Source: Hofstenia miamia (lineage: Eukaryota > Xenacoelomorpha > Acoela). Taken from it: a stretch of DNA of 57,456 nt. Below, one piece after another: positions 48,504 through 57,456 of the stretch. The notes beneath the pieces are model-generated. The model searched no databases. It was not told the DNA's origin and saw only the letters and a list, made by a program, of their open reading frames with translations. The position numbers and the translations under genes are program-made. Positions within the stretch are counted from its first letter, which is position 1; every line of letters begins with the position of its first letter. Where the stretch lies: contig SCFE01000067.1 in NCBI GenBank assembly GCA_004352715.1, positions 1,794,359 to 1,851,814 on the forward strand, read 5' to 3'.

Positions 48504-49490
48504 GTGATTCATGATCTGAGTGAGCCCAGTGATCCAGTCTGGATCCCAGTAGTAAATGAGAAGACTCATGGGCACCTGAGTCCACAAGAATGTGATGCAC
48601 TATCTGCTCTTTTGTGCCAGCACCATGATGTGTTTAACTATGGATCTATTAGTGTTGGTAAGGCCATTGGGGAACAACATGCTATCAAAACCAAGAGTGA
48701 TTGCCCCATCTGGTTCCCAGTTCAAAGGGTACCCAAGAATTTATGAGCAGAATATTAACAGATCTTCAGCAATCTAATTGAGAGTGGGATTATTCAGAAC
48801 AGCAACAGCCCACATGTGGCACCTACAGTATTTATCCACCAAGGCAAGAAGTACTGCCTTTGCATTGACTTCTGAAGATTGAATGATATCACCATCAAAG
48901 TTGCCTATCTGCTACCTTGCATTGAGGACCTCTTGTATGATGCCTGCAAATACAGCTTATTCTTGTGCTTAGATCTCTGTAAAGCCTATTGGCAGATACT
49001 TATGAAGCCTGCCAACATCCCAAAGACTTACTTCATCACGCTGTATGGCCTGTTTGAGTGGAAATATATGGCCTTTGGGCTCTGTAATGCTCTGGCTACT
49101 TTTCAGCATTATGTCAGGCGTGTATTATGGAATGGGGCCAACATTCTTGAACCAGGGATCACGGCATACATGGATGATATCCTTGTTGCTGGACACACAT
49201 TCCCTGATCATTTAGATAAGTTGGGTTGCATTCTTAAGATTCTGTACAACTCTGGTCTCTGGGTCAATGGCAATAAGTGTTCACTTATTTCGCCACATAT
49301 TACCTTCTTGGGAAGGGTGATTGAACCTGGGAAAATCTTGATAAAAAATGACGTGAAAGACCATCTTTATCACATTGAGACTCCATGCTTTTGCAAGGAT
49401 GTCCAACACTTGATGGGCTTTTTGAATTATTGCAGCTCATTCATTCCCAAACTAGCCAATCAAACCAAACATATCTCTAATTTGCTCTGA
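48504..49490 (+). pseudogene. Reverse transcriptase of gypsy A
   Basis: The domain begins with the linker LSPQECDALSALLCQHHDVF and continues through QNSNSPHVAPTVFI, a Lys/Tyr/Cys segment and DF, TGA, RLND. Then come FLCLDLCKAYWQI with a catalytic Asp, FITLYGLFEWKYMAFGLCNA, AYMDDILVAG with the two catalytic Asp (49167-49178), and KCSLISPHITFLGRVI. All fit a Ty3/gypsy reverse transcriptase, which copies element RNA to DNA. The stretch 48879-49490 is one long open frame of 203 codons, the best preserved of the element. A TGA at 49488 ends it, at a place where relatives carry arginine. Confidence 0.9.
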
Positions 49491-49885
49491 AAGAACACTG
49501 AGTTCTGTTGGACCTGGGCTGAACAAGAGGAACTGGATTCCATGAAACAAGAACTAAGGCAGATCCTGAGTTTAAATATGGCTGACTTCACCAAGGAGTT
49601 TATAGTCAACTGTGACACAAGCTCAATTGCCATCAGTGGTGTCTTAGGCCAGATTATCAATGGTCAGGAAAGTCCAGTGAAGTACTTTAGCCAGAAGCTC
49701 TGAAGTGCCAAGCTAAATTATGGAGCAACAAAATCTGAGATGCTAGTGCTTGTCAAGAGTCTGAAGAAGTTTCAATTCTTCATTTTGGGTTGTCAGTTTA
49801 TTGTTCACACAGATAACTCCATGCTAGCATGGCTAAAAAAGTTCTCTTGTGAAAAGTTGAACCCAGTGGCTAGAATATTTACATG
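49491..49885 (+). pseudogene. RNase H domain of gypsy A
   Basis: After the TGA at 49488 the same frame continues with EFCWTWAEQEELDSMKQEL, then FIVNCDTSSIAISGVLGQ, KYFSQKL, a second TGA, SAKLNYGATKSEMLVLVKSL and FIVHTDNSMLAWLKK. This is the Ty3/gypsy RNase H, which removes RNA from the hybrid. The D in NCD, the E in KSEML and the D in HTDN are the expected catalytic residues and all three are kept. The end is less clear. Confidence 0.85.
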
Positions 49886-50082
49886 ACTTCACCTTTACAA
49901 TCACCCACTGTCCAGAGAGATTACATTTCAATGCAGACTATTTTACTGCTCTTCCTAGTTACAAGAGAGACCTTCAGAAGCTGCCTAGTGAGAAGACTCC
50001 TTTTGGGTTTATCCCAGAGTATGACTATGAACTCCTTCCTGCCATTAATGCTGATCAAAATGGGAAAGGAATAATCCCCATC

Positions 50083-50862
50083 ATGGTGAAGGAAGAGATA
50101 TCAGAGAAGGAAATTGCTGTCCATCAGCTACATGATAAGATCTTATTGGAAATTATCTCCAAAGTTAATAATCACGCTTTAAGTGATGTCACCAAAAGGT
50201 ATTTCCAATGTTACCACTGGAAAGTCACTGAAGCTGGGCTTCTTTATGTGCACAGCCAAAATAACTGTCTGGCAATCCCTGAATATTTCAAGAGGGATCT
50301 TGTCCAGAAGATCCATGAACAAGGTCACCTAGGGATTATACAGATCAAGCAAACTTTTAATGCTCAATACATCATGATCAGAATAAGAGCTACTGTTCAG
50401 GATGTAATAGGCAAGTGTGAAGCATGCTTGCTTCAGGGAGCCAGACACTTCCTGGAACAAAGAGCCAAGCTCCACAGTCAGGTCACTGAGAGAACTAACA
50501 AAGTAGTTCATATGGACCTAGAGAAGTTATCAAGGGGCCAAGAGGGTTTTCAGTACTTTCTGGTTCTGATGACCATTTCACTAAATACACAAGACTCATT
50601 CTGCTCAACAATACTACAGCTGAGTCATCATAGAAAAGGTTGTAAAGGAGTGGAAATATTGGTTTCTGACCATGGTCCTCAATTTGAGAATAACCTGGTG
50701 GCCACACTCATGAAAGTACTAGAAATTGTGCATGACTTTACCACTGTGCATCATTGAGGGACTAAATCATACAATCATTAAACTGATCAGAGTAGCCTTA
50801 GCCCATGCTGCTGGCCGAAATTGGAGATGAGTAATAGGGCAGTAGAGTTCTTCTACAACACA
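50083..50862 (+). pseudogene. Integrase of gypsy A, N-terminal part and core
   Basis: An open frame of 224 codons carries the HHCC zinc-binding part (IHEQGHLGIIQIKQ, GKCEACLLQ, 50310-50430). It then reads VVHMDLEKLSRGQEGFQYFL with the first catalytic Asp and VSDHGPQFENN with the second. The frame then breaks and another reads GLNHTIIKLIRVALAHAAGR, NWR, TGA, VIGQ, then RAVEFFYNT up to the gap. The place of the third catalytic Glu seems to read His in GLNHT, judged without an alignment. The enzyme would insert the element DNA; this copy cannot. Confidence 0.88.
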
Positions 50863-51862
50863 NNNNNNNNNNNNNNNNNNNNNNNNNNNNNNNNNNNNNN
50901 NNNNNNNNNNNNNNNNNNNNNNNNNNNNNNNNNNNNNNNNNNNNNNNNNNNNNNNNNNNNNNNNNNNNNNNNNNNNNNNNNNNNNNNNNNNNNNNNNNNN
51001 NNNNNNNNNNNNNNNNNNNNNNNNNNNNNNNNNNNNNNNNNNNNNNNNNNNNNNNNNNNNNNNNNNNNNNNNNNNNNNNNNNNNNNNNNNNNNNNNNNNN
51101 NNNNNNNNNNNNNNNNNNNNNNNNNNNNNNNNNNNNNNNNNNNNNNNNNNNNNNNNNNNNNNNNNNNNNNNNNNNNNNNNNNNNNNNNNNNNNNNNNNNN
51201 NNNNNNNNNNNNNNNNNNNNNNNNNNNNNNNNNNNNNNNNNNNNNNNNNNNNNNNNNNNNNNNNNNNNNNNNNNNNNNNNNNNNNNNNNNNNNNNNNNNN
51301 NNNNNNNNNNNNNNNNNNNNNNNNNNNNNNNNNNNNNNNNNNNNNNNNNNNNNNNNNNNNNNNNNNNNNNNNNNNNNNNNNNNNNNNNNNNNNNNNNNNN
51401 NNNNNNNNNNNNNNNNNNNNNNNNNNNNNNNNNNNNNNNNNNNNNNNNNNNNNNNNNNNNNNNNNNNNNNNNNNNNNNNNNNNNNNNNNNNNNNNNNNNN
51501 NNNNNNNNNNNNNNNNNNNNNNNNNNNNNNNNNNNNNNNNNNNNNNNNNNNNNNNNNNNNNNNNNNNNNNNNNNNNNNNNNNNNNNNNNNNNNNNNNNNN
51601 NNNNNNNNNNNNNNNNNNNNNNNNNNNNNNNNNNNNNNNNNNNNNNNNNNNNNNNNNNNNNNNNNNNNNNNNNNNNNNNNNNNNNNNNNNNNNNNNNNNN
51701 NNNNNNNNNNNNNNNNNNNNNNNNNNNNNNNNNNNNNNNNNNNNNNNNNNNNNNNNNNNNNNNNNNNNNNNNNNNNNNNNNNNNNNNNNNNNNNNNNNNN
51801 NNNNNNNNNNNNNNNNNNNNNNNNNNNNNNNNNNNNNNNNNNNNNNNNNNNNNNNNNNNNNN
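50863..51862. other. Assembly gap, 1000 N
   Basis: Exactly 1000 N. On the left is CpG-poor integrase; on the right a TA repeat and ordinary AT-rich DNA. The two sides do not belong to one sequence type. Confidence 0.99.
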
Positions 51863-53332
51863 ATATATATAGGTGTTACATTGCAGTCTTTATATATAAT
51901 GCAACGAAGTACATGCCTTGGGACGAGTCTTACATATAAACGCTTCTGCCTAATAAGAAAAATTGTTGCCTCAAATTATTGAGCTTGCATTAGAGTTCTG
52001 TGACACCAAAAATTTATTGGTCCTTTGAATTTGGTCTGTTTCATGGTCTCCTGACCTACATTCCATGGTACGGGGACCAGTAATTTGATTGAATGGTCTC
52101 GCAGAACAACGCCTGAAATGTATAAGGATGCAAGACGAGGTGTATAACCGGTGGTTGCTAATAAATGTATTCATGATATACGCAAGACAAAAGTTGTGAG
52201 CAAATAGGCTTGTTCAACGTTAAAGGTGAAAGCCTATTAGCGGTGCCAATTAGCTATTCTATATAATTAATGCAGCAAAAATAGCCACGTTGGATGATCA
52301 GCAATTTACTCCATAATGCCCGTCCATTGAAGATTAGAAGTTATAATTGAAGTGCTTTGGACTGACAACAAAATCATAAGGATGACGTAGTTGTTTTATA
52401 GCGGTACGCAGGACACTCGCAACAAAAATGCGTATTCGAAACTGGATTTGTGCAATTACATAATTTTAGACCACACAGCAACTAAAAGAAACAATTTGAA
52501 AAAATAATGCCAGTAATCTCGATTTTAATCATAAATTGAATCTACTTTCAGCAGTTGTTTATCATTAAAGATGCGATTGGACATTTTTACGGGATTTAGA
52601 GGAATCGTATATTAACGGATTTCAGCACCTGAAATGGATTTGGGATTTCCGAATTTTATTTTGAATATAAAATCTACTGTTAGCAAATGTATGCATTTCT
52701 TTGTTTTCTTTTGGATACTTCTTCTCTGAAAAATGGAAAAATTTTTTAGGTCGTAACAAAAGTTCATCTTAGCCCTATTTTAAGGGTGGCCTTTAGCGTT
52801 TTTCGGGACCATCTAGTAGAATGGAATTGGGACAAAATGTTTTAGTTGGATTGGAACTGACATGAGGCTGTGCCCATTAATGAGGATCCGAAAATGAATC
52901 ATGACTGCCAATTTTGAACAAAAAAGAGGTTGGAGCGTGGGAAAATGGACGCTGGAAACTATGTACCAGAACATACCGACAACCAAAACTACCTAAAAAG
53001 TATTCTTACCTAAATAATGCGGCCACGTCTGTTTTAATAATCACACAACATGTATGTTGTCGATGAAATAATAATAAGAAATCATATTGAAACATATTTC
53101 TTAATAAACCATTGGCATATTAATCTCAAATTTCATGTTTATTTGATATACAATTGATGGTAAAACAAAATTAATGAATGCTTGTGAAAGATTCAACTTA
53201 ATATTCTGCTAACGAACTGGACATGAGCTAAAAAATTTAGCGATAAAGTTATATACAAAAAACTGGATGTCAAATCCATTTTTGAAACTCATAATTAAAA
53301 ATCAATTTTTTTTCAAAAAACCATATGAATAT

Positions 53333-53370
<38 letters not shown>
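51863..53370. other. AT-rich DNA between gaps, no gene recognised
   Basis: This 1.5 kb has the composition and CG frequency of the left part of the window, not of the retroelements. Around 51971-52190 a GC-richer stretch may be an old coding remnant (frames read SWSPDLHSM and RMQDEVYNRWL), but I could not assign it. A TA repeat at 53334-53370 runs into the next gap. Confidence 0.5.
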
Positions 53371-54271
53371 NNNNNNNNNNNNNNNNNNNNNNNNNNNNNN
53401 NNNNNNNNNNNNNNNNNNNNNNNNNNNNNNNNNNNNNNNNNNNNNNNNNNNNNNNNNNNNNNNNNNNNNNNNNNNNNNNNNNNNNNNNNNNNNNNNNNNN
53501 NNNNNNNNNNNNNNNNNNNNNNNNNNNNNNNNNNNNNNNNNNNNNNNNNNNNNNNNNNNNNNNNNNNNNNNNNNNNNNNNNNNNNNNNNNNNNNNNNNNN
53601 NNNNNNNNNNNNNNNNNNNNNNNNNNNNNNNNNNNNNNNNNNNNNNNNNNNNNNNNNNNNNNNNNNNNNNNNNNNNNNNNNNNNNNNNNNNNNNNNNNNN
53701 NNNNNNNNNNNNNNNNNNNNNNNNNNNNNNNNNNNNNNNNNNNNNNNNNNNNNNNNNNNNNNNNNNNNNNNNNNNNNNNNNNNNNNNNNNNNNNNNNNNN
53801 NNNNNNNNNNNNNNNNNNNNNNNNNNNNNNNNNNNNNNNNNNNNNNNNNNNNNNNNNNNNNNNNNNNNNNNNNNNNNNNNNNNNNNNNNNNNNNNNNNNN
53901 NNNNNNNNNNNNNNNNNNNNNNNNNNNNNNNNNNNNNNNNNNNNNNNNNNNNNNNNNNNNNNNNNNNNNNNNNNNNNNNNNNNNNNNNNNNNNNNNNNNN
54001 NNNNNNNNNNNNNNNNNNNNNNNNNNNNNNNNNNNNNNNNNNNNNNNNNNNNNNNNNNNNNNNNNNNNNNNNNNNNNNNNNNNNNNNNNNNNNNNNNNNN
54101 NNNNNNNNNNNNNNNNNNNNNNNNNNNNNNNNNNNNNNNNNNNNNNNNNNNNNNNNNNNNNNNNNNNNNNNNNNNNNNNNNNNNNNNNNNNNNNNNNNNN
54201 NNNNNNNNNNNNNNNNNNNNNNNNNNNNNNNNNNNNNNNNNNNNNNNNNNNNNNNNNNNNNNNNNNNNNNN
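53371..54271. other. Assembly gap, 901 N
   Basis: 901 N between TA repeats on both sides (53334-53370 and 54272-54300). Unlike the other gaps its length is not round, so it may be an estimate from read pairs. Confidence 0.99.
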
Positions 54272-54302
<31 letters not shown>

Positions 54303-54639
54303 CGCAACATTCTTAACCAATAAGAAGACTTCAACTGTGAAATTTTAATATTTAAATTTAGGCAAAAAAACTCACATTACCATATATTTTATTCTACCAG
54401 CAATATATATTAACAGATTTCTATTTTGATATTAACACCTGGTCAAAATTTACGGACAACAAATAAAATGATAAAATTAATTTCAAAAAGAATCTATTCA
54501 AACATCATTAAAAAAAACTCAATCGATTTTTCTTTCATTGACGAAGCATGCTTCGGAATTAGGCTTTTGTCAATCAATTTCTACTGGCATCATATTCCTT
54601 GATCAATGCTTCCTTCGAATCCACTTTTGACTCCCATTA

Positions 54640-54972
54640 TCATAAACGGCACGCGTCAAGCATCCTTAAAGATTTAGTTTTACGTATCTTGATGGCCAAT
54701 ACATAATGGAAATATCTTTTAATTATTCCGCCGTATTCAAAAGTCGTAAAATATTCTAAATTTGCATAAGGAAGTAGAAATTCACTAATTGTTTCAAAAT
54801 CTTCGAGCTTCCACCAATTTTCATTCGCTCTCCCTGTGTAAAAAAGTACATTTTTTCGGACTTTTTGCCCAACCAGGTTTCCAATAATCCTGACTTCCGG
54901 ACCATCTAACCTGGGTTTTTTCATCTGTGAAGCATATTTCCATCCAATCTTTGCCCATGTGAATTTTTTCAT
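54640..54972 (-). pseudogene. Tc1/mariner transposase middle fragment, frameshifted
   Basis: On the minus strand one frame reads EICFTDEKTQ with the first catalytic Asp and an adjacent frame continues KKPRLDGPEVRIIGN. Together they give the FSDEKxFxLDGPDG signature of Tc1/mariner transposases, split by a frameshift near 54905. The rest (FLLPYANLEYFTTFEYGG and so on) is poorly conserved. There is neither a DNA-binding part nor the end of the catalytic domain, and no terminal repeats were found. Confidence 0.6.
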
Positions 54973-54979
54973 TGACTTA

Positions 54980-55567
54980 TTTTTGACGCCTGACGACTAA
55001 GGACGTGGTTGGATAAAAATGGTGACTTTTTTATGCTTTTGTATTTCATTTTAGAAAGTATGACGAATAGTAAGGGTTGAAAAGTCCAGGTTTAAACATT
55101 TTTCATGGCAAATGAGCTAATACAACCGATGAAAGCTTGATTGATAACAGTGAATTTGACTGGTATACCAGATATTTTCTTGGTCTTATAGGTATTAGGG
55201 GTTTTTAGGAAGCTACGAAGAACCATTTCTTATTGATGAAGAAAATAATAAACCGAGTTTCTATATACATATGTAATTCGTGTAGACATTAATTTTCAAT
55301 GGCATATTTTATAGTAAAATAAATTGAAATTAGTATGAAGCGTTTTTCCAAGTATCACTTTCAAGTAAAAACAAAATACAAAAATTAATTGTTGCCTTGA
55401 CAGTTGACTTACTCTTCAGTATTGCTGTGAATTGCACATGCCATGAAATTCTCAAATTGCTGAATTTGAATAGACGGTTGATGAGCAGTATTGTGTGCAA
55501 TATGTAACAGTGATTTCGATAATTGAACTGGTTTACATTGCTAATATATATATTAAAAATAATTGAA
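54980..55567. other. AT-rich DNA, no gene recognised
   Basis: Nothing recognisable. The sequence ends at a gap with no repeat at its edge. Confidence 0.5.
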
Positions 55568-56567
55568 NNNNNNNNNNNNNNNNNNNNNNNNNNNNNNNNN
55601 NNNNNNNNNNNNNNNNNNNNNNNNNNNNNNNNNNNNNNNNNNNNNNNNNNNNNNNNNNNNNNNNNNNNNNNNNNNNNNNNNNNNNNNNNNNNNNNNNNNN
55701 NNNNNNNNNNNNNNNNNNNNNNNNNNNNNNNNNNNNNNNNNNNNNNNNNNNNNNNNNNNNNNNNNNNNNNNNNNNNNNNNNNNNNNNNNNNNNNNNNNNN
55801 NNNNNNNNNNNNNNNNNNNNNNNNNNNNNNNNNNNNNNNNNNNNNNNNNNNNNNNNNNNNNNNNNNNNNNNNNNNNNNNNNNNNNNNNNNNNNNNNNNNN
55901 NNNNNNNNNNNNNNNNNNNNNNNNNNNNNNNNNNNNNNNNNNNNNNNNNNNNNNNNNNNNNNNNNNNNNNNNNNNNNNNNNNNNNNNNNNNNNNNNNNNN
56001 NNNNNNNNNNNNNNNNNNNNNNNNNNNNNNNNNNNNNNNNNNNNNNNNNNNNNNNNNNNNNNNNNNNNNNNNNNNNNNNNNNNNNNNNNNNNNNNNNNNN
56101 NNNNNNNNNNNNNNNNNNNNNNNNNNNNNNNNNNNNNNNNNNNNNNNNNNNNNNNNNNNNNNNNNNNNNNNNNNNNNNNNNNNNNNNNNNNNNNNNNNNN
56201 NNNNNNNNNNNNNNNNNNNNNNNNNNNNNNNNNNNNNNNNNNNNNNNNNNNNNNNNNNNNNNNNNNNNNNNNNNNNNNNNNNNNNNNNNNNNNNNNNNNN
56301 NNNNNNNNNNNNNNNNNNNNNNNNNNNNNNNNNNNNNNNNNNNNNNNNNNNNNNNNNNNNNNNNNNNNNNNNNNNNNNNNNNNNNNNNNNNNNNNNNNNN
56401 NNNNNNNNNNNNNNNNNNNNNNNNNNNNNNNNNNNNNNNNNNNNNNNNNNNNNNNNNNNNNNNNNNNNNNNNNNNNNNNNNNNNNNNNNNNNNNNNNNNN
56501 NNNNNNNNNNNNNNNNNNNNNNNNNNNNNNNNNNNNNNNNNNNNNNNNNNNNNNNNNNNNNNNNNNN
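55568..56567. other. Assembly gap, 1000 N
   Basis: Exactly 1000 N. On the right the sequence changes directly to CpG-poor gypsy integrase. Confidence 0.99.
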
Positions 56568-57189
56568 TTTGTGAATCAGATGCTACAGGAATTTCAGGAA
56601 GTGCATCTCTCTATCTGCCAGAACACAGTCAGTTATTTGCCAGAAAAGGAACTTTGAGAAGAAATTGTATGGTGAACCACACAAGCAAGGAGATTCTGTC
56701 TTTGCTTACATTCCCCATCAGATTACTGACGCCAATCAAGTACAAAAGTTTGCCACCAATTGGCAAGGACCTTTTACAATAACAAAAGTATTAGATCATT
56801 ACTGGTACTTACTAGATAATGGTAAAGTCACCCATTTTCAGCAACTTAGGCAAACTACTAAAGATATACATAATGCAGTCATCAACAGTAATAACGAGTT
56901 TTCTCTCATCAATGACAGTGTAAATGAGATTGAATATTATGATAACCTCACTGAATGTGAGGAAGATGACCTTACACAGGTTGAGTATGATAGTAACCTC
57001 AGTAGTAGTAGCAACACTATAGCTACTTGTGTTTTGCCTAAACAAAAAGCTAGAAACCAGAGATATTTAGATCATTTAAATACCCAAGATTGGGACCTTA
57101 ATCTTATATCTTTATTTAGCAACCATGAAAAGTTCAGAAAACCATCCACCAACCAGATGCTGTGTTCAAAGACAGATGAACCTGTGTAA
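56568..57189 (+). pseudogene. Ty3/gypsy integrase C-terminal region (C)
   Basis: The first frame gives VNQMLQEFQEVHLS before a TGA at about 56656; an adjoining frame gives KLYGEPHKQGDSVFAYIP, NWQGPFTITKVLDHYWYLLD and NGKVTHFQQLRQ. This is the GPF/GPY module at the end of Ty3/gypsy integrases. It begins about where integrase A is cut by the gap at 50863, so it could be the missing end of A. The tail from about 56860 to the stop at 57189 is acidic, rich in Asn, Asp and Ser (ECEEDDLTQVEYDSNLSSSS), with no chromodomain. The stretch 56665-57189 is open for 174 codons, better preserved than A. Confidence 0.85.
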
Positions 57190-57456
57190 CATCATCTACC
57201 AGGCCTTTAGCGCTGTGTATTATTGTTAATAATTATCACTTGATTAATGGCAGGGGGGGGTTTACTAATTTAATAAACTGCTGGATGTTTCCTCTTTGCT
57301 TAACTAGTTATGTTAACTGAGTATTAATCATCACTGTTTAGGTGATGAAGCCATGCAGTGTTCTCTGATTGACTAACTGTGGGCCACTGCCTGAAGCGGA
57401 TCTCCACACAACAGTTCTCCTCCTTCATTAGCAATTGACCAAGTTTGTTGCACCAT
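57190..57456 (+). other. Region after gypsy stop, possible polypurine tract and LTR start
   Basis: After the stop comes non-coding DNA with a G8 run, GGCAGGGGGGGG, at 57249-57260, which resembles a polypurine tract that primes second-strand synthesis just before a 3' LTR. The following bases start TTTACTAA and not the usual TG, so the LTR limit is uncertain. Low CG content continues to the window end. Confidence 0.35.

Larger units (their letters stand above)
45980..50862 (+). mobile_element. Ty3/gypsy retrotransposon A, decayed, cut by gap
   Basis: In order: a gag-like region (46279-47385), an aspartic protease (47709-48200), reverse transcriptase (48500-49490), RNase H (49491-49880) and integrase (50083-50862), the Ty3/gypsy order with integrase after RNase H. 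The reading is broken by about a dozen stops and several frameshifts, so it is not functional. The integrase ends at the gap starting 50863. By eye only 11 CG dinucleotides occur in 45961-50862, none before 47121. No long terminal repeat was confirmed. Confidence 0.9.

Noticed and set aside
46000-50862. RIP-like fungal mutation of the gypsy copy
   Set aside because: RIP removes CA and TG in favour of TA; here CA and TG are abundant and only CG is missing.
51971-52190. SWSPDLHSM as a Tc1 PDLNPIE motif
   Set aside because: The surrounding residues do not fit and the frame has stops.

Overview
This is AT-rich eukaryotic (animal) DNA, mostly non-coding, dense in transposon remnants, with one recognisable split host gene. 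The spliceosomal gene and the hAT, Tc1/mariner, piggyBac-like and Ty3/gypsy elements point to a metazoan. Four introns whose limits can be read are 37, 49, 153 and 2225 bases long. I cannot name the species. The assembly is rough: four long N gaps (three of exactly 1000), several single-N joins, and at least three places where a segment is repeated next to an N.

Layout. 1-2382: AT-rich, no gene seen. 2391-4731: a hAT-type element with a perfect 8-base target duplication, carrying an antisense transposase remnant, a second nested terminal-inverted-repeat element and an assembly-made insert. 4740-8772: AT-rich DNA, a 5' fragment of a Tc1/mariner transposase (7091-7590), then a near-identical second copy of 4270-5451 that runs into the first gap. 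9773-18480: AT-rich, no gene recognised. About 18489-29498, minus strand: a TBC1D16-like Rab-GAP gene. Exons are read at 29440-29485, 25506-25637, 22077-22292, 21951-22027, 21728-21797, 21529-21690 and 19122-19303, all in compatible splice phase. Its introns hold a Tc1 deletion derivative, a piggyBac-type MITE, a Tc1 helix-turn-helix remnant, a trinucleotide repeat and an 18-base exact match to the Tn5/Nextera mosaic end. The catalytic TBC domain itself was not found. 29500-43090: AT-rich DNA with four small inverted-repeat elements (30251-30900, 32905-33402, 34468-35154, 39361-39719) and a DDE transposase fragment.

43100-50862 differs sharply: it is GC-richer, has few TA repeats and almost no CG dinucleotides. 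It holds two decayed copies of one Ty3/gypsy family in opposite orientation: B (minus, 43371-44885) and A (plus, about 46000-50862, with gag, protease, reverse transcriptase, RNase H and integrase in order). A's integrase is cut by a gap. The missing integrase C-terminus (C) reappears after the last gap at 56568-57189, while the DNA between (51863-55567) is ordinary AT-rich genome with a Tc1 fragment. Many stops in A are TGA at positions where the family has arginine, as expected from CGA to TGA decay.

No complete intact gene, tRNA, rRNA or CRISPR array is visible. The most useful observations are the TBC1D16-like gene model, the CpG-depleted retroelement block inside CpG-replete DNA, the uncharacterised coding remnants downstream of integrase B, and the signs of assembly error (mosaic-end match, duplicated contig ends, displaced gypsy segment).
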